Positions 1 through 6,825 of a stretch of 10,505 nucleotides of DNA are shown piece by piece. This DNA is from an uncultured Lachnospiraceae bacterium. GTDB lineage: Bacteria > Bacillota > Clostridia > Lachnospirales > Lachnospiraceae. The translations under genes were made by a program, and so were the position numbers. Within the stretch, counting starts at the first letter, position 1, and every line of letters begins with the position of its first letter. The stretch lies in the NCBI GenBank assembly GCA_937915975.1, contig CALGGL010000321.1:1-10505 (forward strand), written 5' to 3'. Below the pieces are notes generated by a model. That model saw only the letters and a program-made list of their open reading frames with translations. It had not been told where the DNA came from and searched no databases.

Positions 1-117
1 ATAATCCGGCTCGTCCCGGGTGGTGCGCTTCAGCTCCGGGATGCCGCTGGCTTTGGAAAAAGCGATCCAGATTTCCGGCACCAATACCCCTTCCAAGTCC
101 AAGCATGTAATATACAT
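1..117 (-). CDS. thrH: ThrH-like phosphoserine phosphatase / homoserine phosphotransferase, N-terminal 39 codons
   Basis: Only the first 39 residues are in the window; the gene continues past the left edge. The protein begins [17 protein letters not shown], which carries HAD-superfamily motif I in the ThrH form (D7-L-E9-G, nucleophile aspartate region). The following stretch ending in TTRDEPDY also matches ThrH rather than the classical SerB phosphatase. Known ThrH proteins remove phosphate from phosphoserine and can transfer it to homoserine, linking serine and threonine metabolism in the cytoplasm. The ATG is preceded by AGGAG (125-129, minus strand) at normal spacing, and a near-consensus promoter lies upstream. 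Codons are G/C-ending, like the rest of the left part. Recognition rests on a short segment but the motif is distinctive. Confidence 0.8.
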   Translation of the reverse strand, partial: MYITCLDLEGVLVPEIWIAFSKASGIPELKRTTRDEPDY

Positions 118-168
118 CTGTTTTCTCCTTATCCTTTATCCTGTTCTCTCTTGAGCCATTTTCTATTC

Positions 169-197
169 AGTATAGAGCATTTTTTCCTTCATGTAAA
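169..197 (-). promoter_or_regulatory. Sigma-A promoter of the thrH-like gene
   Basis: Read on the minus strand, TTTACA (192-197) and TATACT (169-174) are separated by exactly 17 bases. Each hexamer has one mismatch to the consensus. It reads into the thrH-like start at 117, leaving a leader of about 45 nt. Confidence 0.7.
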
Positions 198-227
198 GCA
201 AAAAGGTACGGGAATACTGTTTTTTTG

Positions 228-236
228 TGGTATAAT
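228..236 (+). promoter_or_regulatory. Extended -10 promoter for the divergent regulator-like stub
   Basis: TGGTATAAT (228-236) is a perfect extended -10 element (TGn followed by TATAAT). No good -35 lies 17 bases upstream, as is usual for extended -10 promoters. It reads rightward to a Shine-Dalgarno AGGAGG (316-321) and an ATG at 330. Confidence 0.55.
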
Positions 237-260
237 GCTCTATTCTGTGATATGATTCTT

Positions 261-860
261 TTATAAATATCCGATTTCATTGCAACCGTTGAAACAATAA
301 ACACATGTACTACATAGGAGGACTGCTGTATGGCATCCACAAAACCTGATGATCAGCCGCGTCTTGGAAGACCCTCCCGCAAAACCATCGACCATATCAA
401 GATTGCCCGCGGCAAGCGCGGCGATTTTTCCCGAGCGTTCGCCGTCGTACCCGAACAGCTCGTCGATGGACACGCCGAAGATCTCGTCGGTGATGCAGTA
501 GGCGATGCCGAAGCGGTGGACGGCCGGGAGAGTGCTCTTGAGCTTCTGCGAGAGCGAGCAGCTCATGAGAAAATACCGCAGATTGACGATGACGCAGGTG
601 GTGATCATCTCGAACGCGCCCGCGTGGGAGGCGATGAGGAGCAGGGCGGCAAACTCGCCGGCGGAGGCGACCATTCCGGTCGACATCAGGAAGGACTGGA
701 AGGCGGTCAGGCCGACGTTCCGGGCCTCGATCCCCAGCGCGAAGGAGACGGCGAAATACCCCATGCAGATGGGGAAGCCGTCCCGCAGGCCGCGGAGGAT
801 CCAGTCCCGCCGCCCCGCGGGCGCAAAGGAGCTGTTGGTTTCAGACGTTTTATTGTTCAT
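261..860 (-). CDS. azlC: AzlC family branched-chain amino acid permease, 3' end lost (probably non-functional)
   Basis: Residues 1-151 read as an AzlC/YgaZ-type permease. They include the RGLRDGFPICMGYFAVSFALG entry helix region, the following hydrophobic segments, VNLRYFLMS, and the family hallmark ITDEIF at 123-128. AzlC with its small partner AzlD exports branched-chain amino acids across the cytoplasmic membrane. Homologues continue for some 80 more residues with further membrane helices and a conserved W-x-x-GT region. Here residues 152-199 show none of this and are instead the antisense of the regulator-like stub and its leader (261-407). The product is 199 residues against the usual 230-245. 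No azlD follows. No clear Shine-Dalgarno precedes the ATG at 860, so the start is less certain than the family call. The disruption may be real or an assembly artefact. Confidence 0.7.
   Translation of the reverse strand: MNNKTSETNSSFAPAGRRDWILRGLRDGFPICMGYFAVSFALGIEARNVGLTAFQSFLMSTGMVASAGEFAALLLIASHAGAFEMITTCVIVNLRYFLMSCSLSQKLKSTLPAVHRFGIAYCITDEIFGVSIDELFGYDGERSGKIAALAAGNLDMVDGFAGGSSKTRLIIRFCGCHTAVLLCSTCVYCFNGCNEIGYL
330..407 (+). pseudogene. 5' stub of a possible TetR-type regulator gene, cut off by a junction
   Basis: An ATG with a strong upstream AGGAGG (316-321) and an extended -10 promoter opens a frame reading MASTKPDDQPRLGRPSRKTI and a few more residues. The basic GRPSRKTI segment resembles the stretch just before the first helix of TetR-family DNA-binding domains. 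After about residue 25 the frame stays open to 947, but it then runs antisense to clear azlC coding sequence and its residues look like a shadow frame. I infer the true 5' end of a regulator gene, typically autoregulated and divergent from a neighbour, truncated by a rearrangement or assembly join near 395-410. The TetR assignment is tentative because only about 25 residues remain. Confidence 0.35.
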
Positions 861-1025
861 GGCGGAAGATTCTGTAATGCCTTTTATAAAATACTTTCTG
901 TTGCAATGCCTGTTGTTTTCATCATTTCATTCTTTCCCGCAGAATAGTTTTGTGATACAATAAATGACTGCTGCAAGAATGATGCATGCGGCGGCCCGGG
1001 CGGAACCGAACCGATGGCCTTCTGG

Positions 1026-1166
1026 CCCGCGCAGGCGGCAGCAAGAGGAAGGCCAGATACCATTTCTGCAGGATATGATCCATATCCCGCGCAGGCGGTA
1101 ACAAGAGGAAGGCCAAATACCATTTCTGCAGGATATGACCCATATCCCTTGCATGCGGTAACAAGA
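1026..1166. repeat. 60-bp tandem repeat, about 2.4 copies, with internal inverted repeat
   Basis: Positions 1026-1080 and 1086-1140 match with 4 differences in 55, at a period of exactly 60. The third, partial copy (1141-1166) has 3 differences in 26. Each unit border holds a perfect 7-bp inverted repeat with a 3-nt gap, GGATATG-NNN-CATATCC (1071-1087 and 1131-1147). No convincing protein reads through it: frames stay open only because the period is a multiple of three. The array fills most of the 345-base gap between azlC and the DUF4250 gene. The rest of that gap (861-1025) holds nothing I can identify. Confidence 0.75.
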
Positions 1167-1178
1167 CTGTATTATAAC
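1149..1178 (+). promoter_or_regulatory. Candidate promoter of the DUF4250 gene
   Basis: TATAAC (1173-1178) matches five of six consensus -10 bases. TTGCAT (1149-1154) lies 18 bases upstream as a weak -35. The -35 sits inside the degenerate third copy of the 60-bp repeat; the other copies have CGCGCA there. It reads into the gene starting at 1206. Confidence 0.4.
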
Positions 1179-1205
1179 ATACTCCGGAAAAAAGGGGGAT
1201 AAAAA

Positions 1206-1379
1206 ATGCTTCCAAAAGATCCGCACATGCTGGCCAGTTTCCTGAATCTGAAGCTGCGCGACTTCTATCCGTCGCTGGATGCGCTCTGCGAGGATCTGGA
1301 GGTCGACAGGGAGGAGATCATCGCGAAGCTGGAAGCGGAAGAGTATACATACGACCCGGATAAAAATGCCTTTGTCTGA
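1206..1379 (+). CDS. DUF4250 domain-containing small protein
   Basis: This 57-residue protein begins MLPKDPHML and contains LKLRDFYPSLDALCEDL, VDREEIIAKL and a C-terminal YDPDKNAFV. That is the full-length pattern of the DUF4250 family, found mainly in Clostridia and of unknown function. The middle part (about residues 16-42) looks like a small helix-turn-helix-like helical bundle, but no activity can be assigned. The start is supported by GGGGG (1194-1198) seven bases upstream. It precedes valS by 160 bases on the same strand, and its codon use is the G/C-ending type of the left part. No terminator is clear after the stop. Confidence 0.85.
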   Translation: MLPKDPHMLASFLNLKLRDFYPSLDALCEDLEVDREEIIAKLEAEEYTYDPDKNAFV

Positions 1380-1477
1380 GCAGCCAATGAGCCGCGGAAG
1401 TATCTGCATGTCGGGTATTCCAGCAAAAACCCGCCGGGACAGATGAGGCAATCAACTGTTGCGGCAAGGAGTAAATG

Positions 1478-1514
1478 AAGCGGCATGCAGTCGCTTTACA
1501 CAGAATCAGTGTAA
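1478..1514 (+). other. Two small hairpins in the valS leader, no T-box seen
   Basis: TTACAC (1496-1501) and GTGTAA (1509-1514) form a perfect 6-bp stem with a 7-nt loop. AAGCG (1478-1482) and CGCTT (1492-1496) could form an overlapping alternative. Neither is followed by a T run. The 160-base region between the DUF4250 stop and valS lacks the conserved T-box tail that often precedes aminoacyl-tRNA synthetase genes in Firmicutes, so control of valS is unclear. Confidence 0.3.
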
Positions 1515-1539
1515 GGATAGATGAGTAAGGAGTGAAAAT

Positions 1540-4194
1540 ATGCGCAGAGAACTTGCCAAGACCTACGATCCGCAGGGGATCGAGGACAGAATTTACAAAA
1601 ACTGGGAAGAGAAGAAGTATTTTCATGCGGAAGTCGACCCTGCAAAGACTCCGTTTACGATCGTGATCCCGCCACCCAATATCACGGGGCAGCTCCACAT
1701 GGGGCACGCGCTGGACAATACCCTGCAGGACATCCTGATCCGCTATAAGAGGATGCAGGGCTACAATGCTCTCTGGCAGCCGGGAACAGACCATGCGGCT
1801 ATCGCTACAGAGGTTAAGGTCATTGAGGCTCTTAAGGAGCAGGGAATCGATAAGCATGACCTTGGAAGAGAGGGATTCCTTGAAAAAGTCTGGGACTGGA
1901 GAAGAGAGTACGGCGGACGTATCGTTAACCAGCTTAAGAAGATGGGTTCATCCGCTGACTGGGACAGAGAACGTTTTACTATGGATGAGGGTAACAATAA
2001 GGCGGTTACCGAAGTGTTCTGTAAGCTTTATGATAAGGGACTTATATATAAGGGTTCAAGAATAGTAAACTGGTGCCCTGTATGTCAGACAACCATATCC
2101 GATGCGGAGGTTATCCATGAGGAACAGCAGGGTAATTTCTGGCATATCAATTATCCTGTGGTTGGCGAGGAAGGAAGATATGTTGAGATAGCTACAACAA
2201 GACCTGAAACTCTTCTTGGTGATACTGCTGTTGCGGTTAATCCTGAGGATGAGAGATATCAGGATATAATCGGAAAGATGCTTAAGCTCCCTCTTACGGA
2301 CAGAGAGATTCCTGTAATTGCGGATGCTTATGTTGATAAGGATTTCGGAACAGGCTGTGTTAAGATTACACCTGCACACGATCCTAACGATTTTGAGGTT
2401 GGTAAGAGACATAACCTTGAAGAGATTAATATAATGAATGATGATGCTACCATTAATTCTATCGGCGGCAAGTATGCAGGTATGGACAGATATGAGGCAA
2501 GAAAGGCTATGCTGGAGGATTTAGAGGCTCAGGGACTTCTTGTAAAGGTTGTGCCTCATACTCATATGGTTGGTACTCATGACAGATGTAAGACTACTGT
2601 TGAACCTCTTGTTAAGCCACAGTGGTTTGTAGCCATGGAAGAGATGGCTAAACCGGCAAAGCAGGCGGTTGTTGACGGAAGGCTTAAACTTATCCCTGAA
2701 AGAATGGATAAGACTTATTATAACTGGCTTGACAATATAAGAGACTGGTGTATCTCAAGACAGCTTTGGTGGGGACACAGAATCCCTGCATGGTACTGTC
2801 AGGATTGTGGTGAGACTATCGTAAAAAGAGAAACTCCTTGCGAGTGTCCGAAGTGTAAGAGCAAGAATTTGCTTCAGGATGAGGACACTCTTGATACATG
2901 GTTTTCTTCAGCACTCTGGCCGTTTAGTACTCTCGGCTGGCCGGAAAAAACAGAGGACTATGATTATTTCTTCCCGACAGATGTGCTTGTAACGGGCTAT
3001 GATATCATTTTCTTCTGGGTTATAAGAATGGTATTTTCTTCTATCGAGCAGACAGGAGAGCTTCCTTTCCATACAGTGCTTTTCCACGGTCTTGTAAGAG
3101 ATGATCAGGGAAGAAAGATGAGTAAGTCTTTAGGTAACGGTATCGACCCTCTTGAGGTTATTGAAAAGTATGGTGCGGATGCACTTAGATTTACTCTTGT
3201 AACAGGCAATGCTCCGGGTAACGATATGCGTTTTTACTGGGAGAGAGTTGAGGCAAGCCGTAACTTTGCCAATAAGATATGGAATGCTTCAAGATTTATC
3301 ATGATGAATATTGAAAAGGCTGATATCAAGGATGTAACTCTTGATAAGCTAACATTGGCTGACAGATGGATTTTATCCAAGATGAATTCTCTTGTAAAAG
3401 AGGTTACTGACAATATGGAAAAATATGAGCTTGGTATAGCCGTATCAAAGCTTTATGATTTCATCTGGGAGGAATTTTGTGACTGGTACATCGAGATGGT
3501 TAAGTCAAGACTTTGGAGCGATGAGGATGATACCAAGGCAGCAGCACTGTGGACACTTAAAACTGTCTTAATTAAATGCCTCAAGCTTTTACATCCGTAT
3601 ATGCCGTTTGTAACCGAGGAAATCTATGGCTCACTTACTGATGGCGACGATTCCTATGAGGAGTCAATTATGATTTCAAAGTGGCCGGAGTTTAAGTCCG
3701 AGTATGTATTTGCTGATGATGAGGCTGCGGTTGATAAGATTAAGGAAGCAGTAAGAAGCATAAGAAATATAAGAAGTGAAATGAACGTTGCTCCAAGCAA
3801 GAAGGCAACAGTGTATGTTGTATCTGCCAAGAAGGAGATAAGAGATATATTTGATGCAAGTAAGAGCTTCTTTGCAATGCTTTCTTATGCAAGTGATGTA
3901 ATTATTCAGGAGGATAAGGCGGGTATAGCAGAAGATGCCGTATCGGTGGTTATTCATGATGCAGCACTTTATATGCCGTTTGCGGAGCTTGTTGATATAG
4001 AAAAAGAACTTGAGAGATTAAATAAGGAAAAGGAGCGACTTTCCGGAGAGATAAAGAGAGCTTCGGGTATGCTTAATAATCCTAAATTTGTTGATAAGGC
4101 ACCGGCAGCCAAGGTTGAAGAGGAAAGGGCTAAGCTTAAGAAGTATACAGAAACTCTTGAGCAGGTATCTGAAAGAATTGCACAGCTTAGTTAA
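1540..4194 (+). CDS. valS: Valine--tRNA ligase
   Basis: This cytoplasmic class I aminoacyl-tRNA synthetase attaches valine to tRNA-Val. At 884 residues it is full length. [13 protein letters not shown] carries the HIGH signature (H53-M-G-H56). [10 protein letters not shown] follows at 82-91, and the editing domain with [12 protein letters not shown] starts near residue 219. Cysteine pairs C420/C423 and C436/C439 suggest a zinc-binding insert. KMSKS is at 526-530, then the anticodon-binding domain. A charged C-terminal coiled coil spans about 816-884, as expected for ValS. AAGGAG (1527-1532) seven bases before the ATG fixes the start. Oddity: codons 1-86 end in G/C in about 61 of 86 cases by my count, the next 88 in about 41, with CTG/CTC giving way to CTT. 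The reading frame and protein motifs continue smoothly, so the gene looks intact but mosaic. Confidence 0.97.
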   Translation: MRRELAKTYDPQGIEDRIYKNWEEKKYFHAEVDPAKTPFTIVIPPPNITGQLHMGHALDNTLQDILIRYKRMQGYNALWQPGTDHAAIATEVKVIEALKEQGIDKHDLGREGFLEKVWDWRREYGGRIVNQLKKMGSSADWDRERFTMDEGNNKAVTEVFCKLYDKGLIYKGSRIVNWCPVCQTTISDAEVIHEEQQGNFWHINYPVVGEEGRYVEIATTRPETLLGDTAVAVNPEDERYQDIIGKMLKLPLTDREIPVIADAYVDKDFGTGCVKITPAHDPNDFEVGKRHNLEEINIMNDDATINSIGGKYAGMDRYEARKAMLEDLEAQGLLVKVVPHTHMVGTHDRCKTTVEPLVKPQWFVAMEEMAKPAKQAVVDGRLKLIPERMDKTYYNWLDNIRDWCISRQLWWGHRIPAWYCQDCGETIVKRETPCECPKCKSKNLLQDEDTLDTWFSSALWPFSTLGWPEKTEDYDYFFPTDVLVTGYDIIFFWVIRMVFSSIEQTGELPFHTVLFHGLVRDDQGRKMSKSLGNGIDPLEVIEKYGADALRFTLVTGNAPGNDMRFYWERVEASRNFANKIWNASRFIMMNIEKADIKDVTLDKLTLADRWILSKMNSLVKEVTDNMEKYELGIAVSKLYDFIWEEFCDWYIEMVKSRLWSDEDDTKAAALWTLKTVLIKCLKLLHPYMPFVTEEIYGSLTDGDDSYEESIMISKWPEFKSEYVFADDEAAVDKIKEAVRSIRNIRSEMNVAPSKKATVYVVSAKKEIRDIFDASKSFFAMLSYASDVIIQEDKAGIAEDAVSVVIHDAALYMPFAELVDIEKELERLNKEKERLSGEIKRASGMLNNPKFVDKAPAAKVEEERAKLKKYTETLEQVSERIAQLS
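1780..1815. other. Composition break inside valS (possible recombination or assembly junction)
   Basis: Codon usage changes abruptly here, in the DNA coding for the highly conserved [10 protein letters not shown] motif. Upstream genes use CTG, GCG, ATC and CCG; downstream genes through to 10505 use CTT, AGA, GAT and ATA. A conserved stretch is where homologous recombination, or a mis-join of two related genomes during assembly, would be expected. The exact point cannot be placed better than about 30 bases. Confidence 0.6.
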
Positions 4195-4252
4195 GAAGAG
4201 TAGTGTTAGAAGCCTGAACGGATATTAATAGTTTGGGCCTGTGGAGAAATCT

Positions 4253-6259
4253 ATGGATAGTGAAAAGTTATTAAAGAAGAAAATTGAACAATTGCTTATA
4301 ATACCTACGGCAGCATCTCTTTTGCTGGTAGGTATGTGCGTGGTTTTATTTTTGGTGGATAATAAAAGTGCTATTATAGCGAGTATGGTTGTCGGCACAT
4401 TTATAGTGATTGAGGTAGCTATACTTATATGGGCTAAGGCTGCACTCACCCCGCTTTTGTTTAATTTTTCCATGCAGCACAGTCAGGTGCAAAAGCAGCT
4501 TTTGGATGAGTTTGCGGTTCCGTATGCCATAATTGACACCGACGGAAAGGTGCTTTGGGGCAATGCTCCTTTTGTTGAAATATTTGGAGAAGGCATCAAA
4601 AAACGTGTAAAACGTAATATTAATGCATTCTTCCCTGAGGTTACCGAAGAGCTTTTAAACACGGCGGAGGATGTGAGTATTGATCTTTCTTATGAAGAAA
4701 TCGAGTATAATGCATTGATTAAAAAGATTAAAAATGAGGATGGAGAGGTTATCGCATTTTATCTTTTTGATGTAACGGAGCTTAAACGTTATAAGCGTGA
4801 GAATGTTGAACAAAAGCTTGTTTCGGGACTTATCTATATAGATAACTATGATGAGGTAATGGACAATACCGAGGAGGTAAGACATTCTTTGGTTGAGGCA
4901 CTCGTCGACAGAAGAATTAATATGTACCTAAGCACTATAGACGCTATAGGTAAGAAGATTGAAAAGGATAAATATTTCTTCGTTTTCAGACAGAAGTTCC
5001 TGCCTCAGCTTAAGGAAACCAAGTTTGCTATCTTAAGTGAGATAAAGAGTATAAATGTAGGTAATGAGATTCCGATTACACTTAGTATCGGTATAGGTGC
5101 TGATACGGACAGCTTCAGCGAGGCTTATGATTACAGCCGTACCGCAATCGGTATGGCACTTGCCAGAGGCGGTGACCAGGTTGTTGTTAAGTATGGCGAT
5201 AAGATTACTTATTTCGGAGGTAACAGTGCCGGAACGGAAAAGAGTACCAGAGTTAAGGCGAGAGTAAAGGCTCAGGCATTTAAGGAGCTTCTTGCCAATA
5301 AAGATAATGTTATGATTATGGGTCACAAAAGACCTGATGCGGATGCATTCGGTTCTGCGGTCGGTGTGTACAGACTTGTAAAAACCCTCGGCAGAAATGC
5401 ACATATCGTATTAAATGAAGAGACCGCAGCCATAAAGCCTATGGTCAGCGGCTTTAAGGGAAACAGTGTCTACGGCGATGATATGATTATCTCCAGCGAG
5501 CAGGCAATCAATACAATTAACGATGATACTCTTGTGGTGGTTGTGGATGTCAACAGACCGAGTATGACCGAGTGTGAAGAGCTTTTATCACTGGCTAAGA
5601 GTGTGGTTGTATTTGACCACCACAGACAGGCTAACGAGAAGATTGAAAATGCAACTCTTTCGTATATTGAGCCTTATGCTTCATCAGCCTGTGAGATGAT
5701 TTCCGAGATGCTTCAATACATCGAAGAAAAGGTTAAGATAAGGCCGGTTGAAGCGGATGCCATGTATGCGGGTATTGTTATAGATACAGACAACTTCCTT
5801 ACAAAAACCGGTGTCAGAACCTTTGAGGCTGCTGCGTACTTAAGAAGATGCGGCGCTGATGTTACAAGAGTAAGAAAGATGTTCAGAGAGAATATGGATT
5901 CTCATAAGCTTTTGGCAGAAGGAGTTATAAACTCCGAAATATATAAGAATCAATTTGCTATTTCAAAGGTTAATCCGGAGGGTGTGGAAGCACCTACCGT
6001 TATGGCTGCAAAAGTTGCAAACGACCTTTTGGATATAGACGGTGTAAGGGCATCATTTGTAGTTACTCATCAGGAGGATACAGCTTATATAAGTGCACGT
6101 TCCGTGGACGATATGAATGTTCAGGTTGCCATGGAAAAGCTTGGCGGTGGTGGGCATGCCAATGTAGCAGGTGCCCAGCTTAAGGGCGAGACCATCGAGT
6201 CGGCGGTTGCAAGGATTAAGGCACTGCTTGATGAGATGTACAAAGAAGGAGATATTTAA
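4253..6259 (+). CDS. gdpP: GdpP-type cyclic-di-AMP phosphodiesterase (PAS, degenerate GGDEF, DHH/DHHA1)
   Basis: GdpP is a membrane enzyme that hydrolyses the second messenger c-di-AMP to pApA, setting osmotic, potassium and cell-wall homeostasis in Firmicutes. Two membrane helices (about 12-35 and 40-61) come first, then a PAS-like domain (about 79-160, FAVPYAIIDTDGKVLWGN). A degenerate GGDEF domain (about 170-310) ends in ARGGDQVVVKYG. The DHH catalytic domain shows MGHKRPDADA (356-365), VVDVNRP and D455-H-H457. The DHHA1 domain ends with GGGGHANVAGA (G631-H635 onward). All metal-binding residues expected of an active enzyme appear present. I chose the ATG at 4253 (668 residues) because GGAG (4243-4246) is well spaced for it. 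A GTG at 4241 would add four residues but overlaps that site. The gene starts 58 bases after valS with no terminator, so co-transcription is likely. Confidence 0.93.
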   Translation: MDSEKLLKKKIEQLLIIPTAASLLLVGMCVVLFLVDNKSAIIASMVVGTFIVIEVAILIWAKAALTPLLFNFSMQHSQVQKQLLDEFAVPYAIIDTDGKVLWGNAPFVEIFGEGIKKRVKRNINAFFPEVTEELLNTAEDVSIDLSYEEIEYNALIKKIKNEDGEVIAFYLFDVTELKRYKRENVEQKLVSGLIYIDNYDEVMDNTEEVRHSLVEALVDRRINMYLSTIDAIGKKIEKDKYFFVFRQKFLPQLKETKFAILSEIKSINVGNEIPITLSIGIGADTDSFSEAYDYSRTAIGMALARGGDQVVVKYGDKITYFGGNSAGTEKSTRVKARVKAQAFKELLANKDNVMIMGHKRPDADAFGSAVGVYRLVKTLGRNAHIVLNEETAAIKPMVSGFKGNSVYGDDMIISSEQAINTINDDTLVVVVDVNRPSMTECEELLSLAKSVVVFDHHRQANEKIENATLSYIEPYASSACEMISEMLQYIEEKVKIRPVEADAMYAGIVIDTDNFLTKTGVRTFEAAAYLRRCGADVTRVRKMFRENMDSHKLLAEGVINSEIYKNQFAISKVNPEGVEAPTVMAAKVANDLLDIDGVRASFVVTHQEDTAYISARSVDDMNVQVAMEKLGGGGHANVAGAQLKGETIESAVARIKALLDEMYKEGDI

Positions 6260-6260
6260 A

Positions 6261-6289
6261 TGTGATATGGGGACAGATACCGTGTCACA
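6261..6289. repeat. Imperfect inverted repeat between gdpP and rplI
   Basis: TGTGA (6261-6265) and TCACA (6285-6289) flank a segment that itself contains GACA (6272-6275) and TGTC (6283-6286). The inner GGGGACAGATACCGTGTC resembles GGGGACAG-type short palindromic repeats scattered in many bacterial genomes. It is not followed by a T run, so it is not a canonical terminator. Confidence 0.3.
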
Positions 6290-6312
6290 GCAAATAAATG
6301 GAGGTTAAGAAT

Positions 6313-6762
6313 ATGAAGGTTATATTATTGCAGGATGTGAAAAGCCTTGGAAAGAAGGATGAGATAGTCGAGGTTTCAGACGGATATGCAAGAAATTTTG
6401 TTCTTCCTAAAAAGGTTGGCGTAGAAGCTACTCCAAAGAATTTAAATGAGCTTAAATTAAAAAAAGCGCATGAAGATAAGGTTGCTGCCGAGAAGCTGGC
6501 AGAGGCAAAGGCACTTGCGGAGAAGATGAAGGATGAAAGCATAACGGTTTCTCTTAAGGTGGGAGAAGGCGGAAAGACCTTCGGATCCATTTCTTCAAAG
6601 GAAATTGCCGAGGAGATGAAAAAACAGCTCGGCTATGATATAGATAAGAAGAAGATTGTTTTAAAGGATTCCATCAAGAGTGTAGGAACCCATATCGTTG
6701 ATATAAAGCTGCATACCAAGGTGACGGCACAGATAAATGTTAAGGTAGCGGAGAGTAAGTAG
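6313..6762 (+). CDS. rplI: Ribosomal protein bL9
   Basis: This is a structural protein of the large ribosomal subunit that binds 23S rRNA near the L1 stalk and affects reading-frame fidelity. At 149 residues it has the usual length. The N-terminal RNA-binding domain [21 protein letters not shown] with [12 protein letters not shown] is typical. A long charged connecting helix (about 41-75) and the C-terminal domain, with [18 protein letters not shown], follow. I start it at the ATG at 6313 because the mature family begins MKVILL and GGAGG (6300-6304) sits eight bases before it. The ATG at 6298 would overlap that ribosome-binding site. It lies between gdpP and dnaB, an order common in Firmicutes, and probably shares their transcript. 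Confidence 0.96.
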   Translation: MKVILLQDVKSLGKKDEIVEVSDGYARNFVLPKKVGVEATPKNLNELKLKKAHEDKVAAEKLAEAKALAEKMKDESITVSLKVGEGGKTFGSISSKEIAEEMKKQLGYDIDKKKIVLKDSIKSVGTHIVDIKLHTKVTAQINVKVAESK

Positions 6763-6825
6763 CATAATAAAAGCAGAAGATAGTAATACATAATAATTAA
6801 TAAGCAGGTTGTCGGAGTACTTGAT

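Larger units (their letters stand above)
168..247. repeat. Inverted pair of a 14-bp motif at the two divergent promoters
   Basis: CAGTATAGAGCATT (168-181) and AATGCTCTATTCTG (234-247) are inverted copies with one mismatch in 14, including a perfect 10-bp core (172-181 and 234-243). One copy covers the -10 of the leftward promoter; the other overlaps the end of the rightward TATAAT. They may be paired operator half-sites for a regulator, or duplicated promoter sequence; nothing seen here distinguishes these. Confidence 0.45.

Noticed and set aside
408..947. Long rightward open frame continuing the regulator-like start
   Set aside because: Beyond about position 407 it is antisense to clear AzlC coding sequence, and its Glu/Asp/Gly-rich composition is typical of a shadow frame in G+C-rich DNA.
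1026..1166. Possible CRISPR-like array
   Set aside because: The whole 60-bp unit is repeated, with no unique spacers between constant repeats, so it is a plain tandem repeat.
884..1215. Minus-strand frames reading through the 60-bp repeats
   Set aside because: They stay open only because the period is a multiple of three, and they show no recognisable domain or supported start.
1380..1539. T-box riboswitch ahead of valS
   Set aside because: The conserved T-box sequence and an adjoining terminator stem are absent, and only 160 bases are available.
1318..1857. Minus-strand 179-residue frame overlapping valS and its leader
   Set aside because: Antisense to clear ValS coding sequence, with no family resemblance.
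4241..4252. GTG start for gdpP at 4241
   Set aside because: The bases of this extension form the GGAG ribosome-binding site that is correctly spaced for the ATG at 4253.
6298..6312. Earlier ATG for rplI at 6298
   Set aside because: The extension overlaps the GGAGG ribosome-binding site, and bL9 proteins begin with MKVILL.
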